Source: Callorhinus ursinus (lineage: Eukaryota; Chordata; Mammalia; Carnivora; Otariidae). Taken from it: a stretch of 64,000 bases of DNA. Below are positions 58,669-64,000 of this stretch, in pieces. Where the stretch lies: positions 19,248,968-19,312,967 of the forward strand of contig NW_020312785.1 in assembly GCF_003265705.1 (NCBI RefSeq), given 5' to 3'. Every line of letters begins with the position of its first letter. Position 1 is the first letter of the stretch. The notes beneath the pieces are model-generated. The model did not search any database. It saw only the letters and a list, made by a program, of their open reading frames with translations, and was not told where the DNA came from. The position numbers and the translations under genes are program-made.

Positions 58669-61409
58669 AGTTAGTTATTTTCTTATGCAGCAGCTCTAAC
58701 ATATTACCATATTTGTAAGGAATTGTTTCTTGTCTTATAAAACAAATAAGACCATCTGACTGGACCAACTGACTGTGAATAAAGTTCTTGAAAGCTGCCC
58801 AAAACACAGAAAATGGAACTTTTCTACCCTGGACTCTGTCATATTACAGAGTTTTCTCTGGTAGAGTACACTGATTATAATTCTTTCCAAATTAGCAAAC
58901 CACAAAAACGTAGGAAGCAGAAAATTACTTGCAAGCAAAATGAAACCAGTTTTTACAGTAATTAGAAGATGAGGAATTTGGGGGGGGGAATTAAAGAGGG
59001 AGAATCTATACTACTTAGATAACAACACTGTTACAGAAACTTTACAGAAACCAGCATGTGATGTGGTAAGCAGCCCATGCTCAACTCTCTGGTATCCGAG
59101 ACATACCCCCTTCCAGTTATACAGTTTAGATGGAAATATGAGAGGCAAACACTTTAGCTTTACCCATGCTGTATTTCCTTTCTGCTTAAATTATAAATGA
59201 TTGTGCACAATTGGGAAACATGGTAGTGATGTTTAGAAACTCTTAACCTTTATGAATTAACTTTGAGATAAGGTTAATCCTTATGTTGGTAGGTAAACTC
59301 TGGAAATCTTAGCACAAAAATAAAGAACTTATAAAACATTCTTTCTGATTTTTAGGATGCAGTCATATTTCTGTGTAACATCTTGAGAAACAGCAAGCCT
59401 CTGCTCCAGTCGAGTTCTCTGATTGGTTCTGCAGTCACGTCAAAACAAACTCCGGACAATGAGGATTTGGAACATATAAGGGTAGGGTGAAATGCCAGGG
59501 TTTCCAGAGAAAGTCCTGGGTGGGTGGGTGGTGGCAGCTGTCTGAAGTTCTAATAACGTTCAGACCCCCTTGGGCAGGAGTTAGTTTTCCTACAAATGAT
59601 ATCTAGGATCTGCTACTTTATAGTAAATTCCGATAGTCCTAGAGAGTCATGAAGAGTAAATTGTTAATTGGCCCACCTGTTGAGCACTGCTATGTCACTT
59701 CAACAGCTTGTAAGAATCATTTCTGAAAGGAGAATTGGAACAATTTTATGGGAGTTAAGTGACATTAGAGAAAGCAAAGTCGAAACAGAAATCCTTATGG
59801 AACAGCTTTTACATACTGCTTTTACAGTTTACAATGTGTTGTACATGCAACCTCAGCCGATGGCCTATTTATTCCCACCCAATCATGTTGGATGGGATAC
59901 AATTTCATGTCTGGATGAATCAGCAGAACATAAAAATCAGCTTGGCCTTCACCACACAAATACAATCTGAACTCAATTTTTAAGAAACCACAGATGTTCC
60001 CCTTAGGGAATGGACTGTTTGTGGGCAGGCTGTCTCATTTATAAGAAAATTATTCTCCAACGGAGAATTTTCACAGACTAAAACTAAGAATTCCAGTGTT
60101 TTCATTGCATAAATGTACCTAAATATTTCAAGGGAATATTCCAAAACCTAAACATGAAATATTTTTTGCAGTTTAAACACCTATATGAAGCTCTATGTAA
60201 AATTCTACCCAAGGACTGATTTCCCTGATTGGATAAATCGATGGATTCCAAGTTTAAAAAAATCCTTTGCTTTCACTTAGAAAAAAGAAAGCAATCTCAC
60301 TTATCTTGTGCCAATTATCAATTGTTACCTCTCATTTCCAAATCCACCCTCCGTTGCTCTACTTATGATATTGGGGATGGAGCCTGTAAACATTTCCCTT
60401 TACTCAGGTGACACGATGTTCAATGTTGTCAGCAGATGGCCAGAAAGAACACGGCAGGAAAAATGAAGCTTCCTTGCAGTGTGCTTTCTCGGCTTGCTCC
60501 TGTGGCACACAATATCCAGCAGGGCCTACGACACCCAGTGGTGACCCCTCCCCACCAGTGAGTTCTGCTGAATGGCACTGCTCCTCTGGAGGGGAGGAGT
60601 ATCTCTTTCAGATTTGTTCCTTTGTGCTTTGCCTCTCAGGCTTAGAGGTAATGACTTTTCCCTGTTATCTGTTCTATTATTCTTTAGTTTTTTCTGTGGC
60701 AAGTAATCTGCATTGGTTATAGTTATTAATTCTTCATATTAAACTTTCTTTGTTAAAATTCTGTGATTCCTCTCTCCTTACTGGACCCTGAATGAAGACC
60801 CAGTTTTTAATTCAATAATACCTGCCAATATAAGCACAAAATTGTTTCCAAAAAAAATCATGGTATAATAACAGAAAATCTAAAACACTATCTTAAAATA
60901 TGATCCCACAGTTATTCTTTAAGTAGACATTATTTTTAAAGTACCTGCCTACTGCCAACATAAATATACCATTTATTAGAATAAATATTATCAAACTAAT
61001 TTGTTGATCTCTGCTGTTTGAAAGAAAATTTTATTTAGAGGAAATGCTGCTGAAATATCTACACAGGTATTGATCAGTAAAAAGGCCAAATAAAATGAGA
61101 TCGACTTTGTACTTTTAAAAAGAAGTAGATCTGCTTACATATTAGATTATATAACTTAAAATACTTCTGAACCTGCCAGAATAGAAGGCTGCCAACGCTC
61201 TCACTAATGGAGACATTTTAAAGCACATGGAGCAAAGGAATTGGGAAAAAATTTGAGATATTAAGAACAACTTTTGCCTTTAGCCAAATAAATATGTAGG
61301 TTAACATTTCTTTTCATAATTTTCCCATTAAAAGGTACACTCTCTCCCTCTCCTCCAGGTGCAAAATACCATCAAGATGTCAGAATTTAGTTTTGTAACT
61401 TCTTGTAGA
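58669..61409. other. Mostly unassigned; promoter-like cluster and one ORF
   Basis: Contains a G-run at about 58979-58988 and the motif cluster at 59421-59480. A plus-strand frame has its first ATG at 59692 and runs 92 codons to a stop ending at 59970; it matches no domain I know. At about 60410-60790 the sequence resembles an old repeat tail ('tgttatctgttctattattc', 'ttactggaccctgaatgaag'). Confidence 0.4.
59421..59480 (+). promoter_or_regulatory. Candidate promoter-like cluster (CCAAT, CRE-like, TATA-like)
   Basis: An inverted CCAAT box (ATTGG at 59422-59426), a CRE-like 'tcacgtca' (59435-59442) and 'catataag' (59473-59480) occur in the order and spacing typical of a TATA promoter, with three CpGs nearby. 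The 92-codon ATG-initiated frame begins about 210 bases downstream. Motif evidence only; chance is quite possible. Confidence 0.2.
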
Positions 61410-61900
61410 TTTAAGGTTATTTAGTTGCAAGCAACAGAAACTTATGATGTCCAATTTAAGCAAGTATGAAATTGACTTTAATGTTATTGGGGGCAGCTTA
61501 CAATATTAGCAGGAAGTCAGGTTCTGGAAAGCCTGAGGATCAGGCTCTGGAAAGGCTTGGACCAAAAGCTTCTCTGGATTTCCAGGCAGCACACATACTT
61601 GATCATCCTCTCAAGGATGAGTTCCGAACCCTCTTCTGTCCTTGTCTCTCTACTCAAAAGTCAAAGTCCTCAGAATGGAAGCCCAGTTTCTCCAGCTTAG
61701 TCATATGCCCATTCTTTGCTTGGAAGAGAGAGCATTGTGATTTTTTCAGTCTCACTAAAATGACACAAATTGGGAGAGTTAATTAACTCAGTGGAAATTA
61801 GGATGACATTAGCTGAAGTAGGGTGAAAAGATACTGGAAGCTCAAAAATCTTCTTCACTATATACACCATCAAGGTTAAGTCTCTCATTCCTTAAGCATC
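61410..61900 (+). mobile_element. Ancient interspersed repeat (family name uncertain)
   Basis: 'tttagttgcaagcaacagaa' and 'caatttaagcaagtatgaaa' begin a common old repeat of the 'TTGCAAG(T/C)(G/A)ACAGAAAC' type, in the same orientation as the copy at 27185-27780. The 106-codon frame at 61466-61786 lies within it. Confidence 0.45.
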
Positions 61901-62229
61901 ACAGCTAAAAGAAAAGTGATAGATGAAATACACTCCAATTGTAATTGGCTAAAATAGTTCACAGTCTAGAAAACTTAGTTCCTTGTGGGCTATCTATGTT
62001 ATAAAAGTAAGATGACGACCCCAAAAAGTACTGAGGAGACAAACCTACTTTGCATGTTCCTCATGCATGTTTCATCAAGCCAAAAACATCAGACATGATA
62101 ATATGGCATCCACGAATAATCTCTCTTCTCCAAGAAGGATAAAGGAAGTCTGATGACTACTTAATTTTTTTCACTGTCCTTAGGACTCACTCCAAAAAGA
62201 TGTTCAAATGATCATGAAGAGTGCCTGAG

Positions 62230-62726
62230 TATATTAGTTTCCTGTAGTTAGTATAACAATTTATCACAAACTGGGTGACTTCAACCAACAGAAATTTATT
62301 CTCTTACATATCTGGGGGCCAGAAGTACAATGTCAAATTTCCCTGGGCTGAAATCAAGGTGTTGGCAAGTCTGTGCTTCCTCTAGAAACTCTTGGGGAGT
62401 ATCCATCCCTTGCCTCCTCCAGCTGTTGGTGTTTGCTGTTATTCCATTCCTGGGGTCCCGTCACTCCAATCTCTGCATCCATCTTTACATGGTCTTCTCC
62501 TTTTCTGTCTTCTCTTCTTCTCTCTCAATTTCCCTCTCCCTCTCTCATAAGGACACTTGTGATTGCATCTAAAATCCATTCACATAATCCAGAATAATCT
62601 TCAATGTCAAGATCCTTAATTTAAGCACATATGCAAAGACTCTTTTCCTTTATAAGGTAACATTGGTATGTTCTAGGGATTAGGACCTGATATCTGTGGG
62701 TGGCCATTATTCAGTTTACTACACTG
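62230..62726 (-). mobile_element. MLT1-type MaLR solo LTR
   Basis: On the minus strand it starts 'tgtagtaaactgaataatgg' and ends 'ggaaactaatata', with 'attaaggatcttgacattga', 'attatctggattatg'-like and 'caatcacaagtgtccttat' blocks between. These are the terminal and internal landmarks of MLT1 LTRs. TG...CA-type ends are recognisable and no internal gag or pol sequence flanks it. Confidence 0.75.
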
Positions 62727-62819
62727 AACATCACCTAAAGAGCTCTGAATTTTGTCTACTAATGTAATAGCTGAGTGACTTCAGGCTGTTTTCCTTGGAG
62801 AGAGGAAAAATGTGTTCTA

Positions 62820-63095
62820 TACCTGGAAAGAAAAAGATGGATTATGAAGCAGCCACCCACTAGCATTTAGCTGTAGTCTTGTGACTACTGTTTGTTCAAT
62901 GAAAAATGAGTGGAAATGATTGACATATGTCATTCTGGGCCAAAGGTACTAAAAAGCTAATGTGCCTCCCCAACAGTCTCTTTTCCTTTCTGCTGGCTGG
63001 ATTAAGACTATGAAAAGTGAGTCATTGGGACATAAAAAGAACTCAGTCCCTCAATGATTATGTGGAAGAAAAATATCTGCCAGTATATCTCAAAC
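62820..63095 (+). mobile_element. Old LTR-like repeat, partial, related to 52600-53255
   Basis: 'aaaatgagtggaaatgattg', 'ctgggccaaaggtactaaaa', 'ctttctgctggctggattaa' and 'actcagtccctcaatgatta' follow the upstream half of the family seen at 52600-53255. Confidence 0.45.
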
Positions 63096-63129
63096 AAGAA
63101 AAATACAAAGAAATAGACACCTGGAAATA

Positions 63130-63500
63130 TTGTAGTGAAAATACAAACACCAAGCAAATAAAGAAGATCTTAAAAACATCAGAGAGAAAAAGGAGACCAC
63201 CTACAAAGGCATGATAGATTGATTGATGATAGACAGATTAATGATGGAATTTTCAACATTAACAAGGGAAGCCAGAGATAGTAGAAAGACAAAATGTGAG
63301 AAAATATATATCAACCAAGAATTGTGTATCCAGCCAAACTCTATTACTAGAACAAGGGGGAAGTAAAGACATTTCAGAAATCAAAATCTTTGAATGTTTA
63401 TCACCTTAATGAGAGGAACTTCAGATGTACTTCAATAAGAAGAAAATTGATTAGAGGATGACAGTTGGAACATAAGAAATATTGAATATAATGATTAATG
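63130..63500 (+). mobile_element. Old L1 fragment
   Basis: 'agaagatcttaaaaacatca', 'gagaccacctacaaaggcat', 'agaattgtgtatccagccaa' and 'gaagtaaagacatttcagaa' parallel the old L1 segment at 26590-26820, sense orientation. A short GATT/GATA run interrupts it near 63214-63240. Confidence 0.5.
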
Positions 63501-64000
63501 TGTCTGTAAATATAAAACAATTGCCTATATCAATTATTAATGATAATATCTAACTTTGAAAGTTAAAAAACGGAATAGAACTAACTACTAGGTAGCTACA
63601 GCACAGGAGTTGCAAGCCCGTTGTATTTAAGTCATCTGCCAATTTAATTTGTACACTCTAAATTTAGATTCTACCACAGGTTACAGCAAAGATCTGGCTG
63701 AGGATGCCAGTTAAAAGAAATAACCAAGGAAACTACTTACTGTTATAAAATGCATTTATTTTCATTCAACAAACTAATTAAGCAATCAATTAAGCAAACA
63801 AGCCATGACAGCTGATAGACTGGAAAGATATGTACTACTTTATGTTTGTTATTTGACCAGACATTCTATTTCTTTTGGCTATTGTTTATTTCCATCTGAT
63901 CCTTTGTTCACAAGTATTCTCTACCCAAACAGAAATAGGTGGTCATAATAACCTCACATAACTGTCTTCAGCAAGATCAGTGCATTCTGGACACAGGCAG
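63501..64000. other. Unassigned sequence
   Basis: I see no recognisable feature up to the window edge. Confidence 0.35.

Noticed and set aside
58487..58807. Leu-Pro-Ser-Phe repeat protein on the minus strand
   Set aside because: Product of the (GGAA)n array crossing an N gap.
61466..61786. 106-codon plus-strand ORF
   Set aside because: Falls in an ancient interspersed repeat and shows no domain.

Overview
This is mammalian nuclear DNA with no intact protein-coding gene. It is AT-rich and CpG-poor and is dominated by dead retroelements. Thirteen copies of a tRNA-derived SINE have the carnivoran (Can-SINE) structure: a 'GCCTGGGTGGCTCAG' head, a CT-rich middle, and an (ATAAA)n/AATCTTT tail. 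Several young LINE-1 3' ends have the carnivoran 3'UTR. The SINE head is unlike the dog SINEC_Cf type as I remember it, so a non-canid caniform (bear, seal or mustelid group) is my best guess; this is inference.

Layout. 0.3-3.7 kb: an L2 LINE split by an old antisense L1, then a second L2 end. 3.7-9.9 kb: mostly unassigned, with an LTR-like element at 7.0-7.7 kb carrying an apparent templated insertion copied in inverted orientation from 1 kb away. 9.9-17 kb: two Can-SINEs, MIRs and old L1 tails. 17-22.4 kb: a hAT-like fragment, a CpG-clustered promoter-like patch at 18.66-18.73 kb, an L1 5' region, an old tandem duplication, a Can-SINE and paired L1 ends. 22-31 kb: sparse, with one Can-SINE, L1 pieces and a (GAAA)n array holding a 10-N gap. 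31-39 kb: an L1 tail, an interrupted LTR, an L2, a hAT fragment and a minus-strand exon-like ORF at 36.0-36.15 kb. 38.8-44.4 kb: a dense retroelement pile-up with L1s in both orientations, five Can-SINEs, and a young L1 nested inside one of them. 44.4-50.8 kb: sparse, with an old L1, a hairpin and a 22-bp palindrome. 50.8-57.1 kb: three Can-SINEs, MIRs, an L1 5' region and an L1 3' end with a perfect 17-bp target-site duplication. 57.4-64 kb: an inverted second copy of the 7-kb LTR-like family, a (GGAA)n array with a 10-N gap, an MLT1-type LTR and old L1 remnants.

No set of genes acts together here. The only coding sequence I can recognise is broken L1 ORF2. I found no evidence for an undescribed biological system. 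What deserves a second look is the inverted templated insertion, the nested insertion histories, two promoter-like clusters and one exon-like ORF. Repeat family names come from recalled consensus sequences, not a search.
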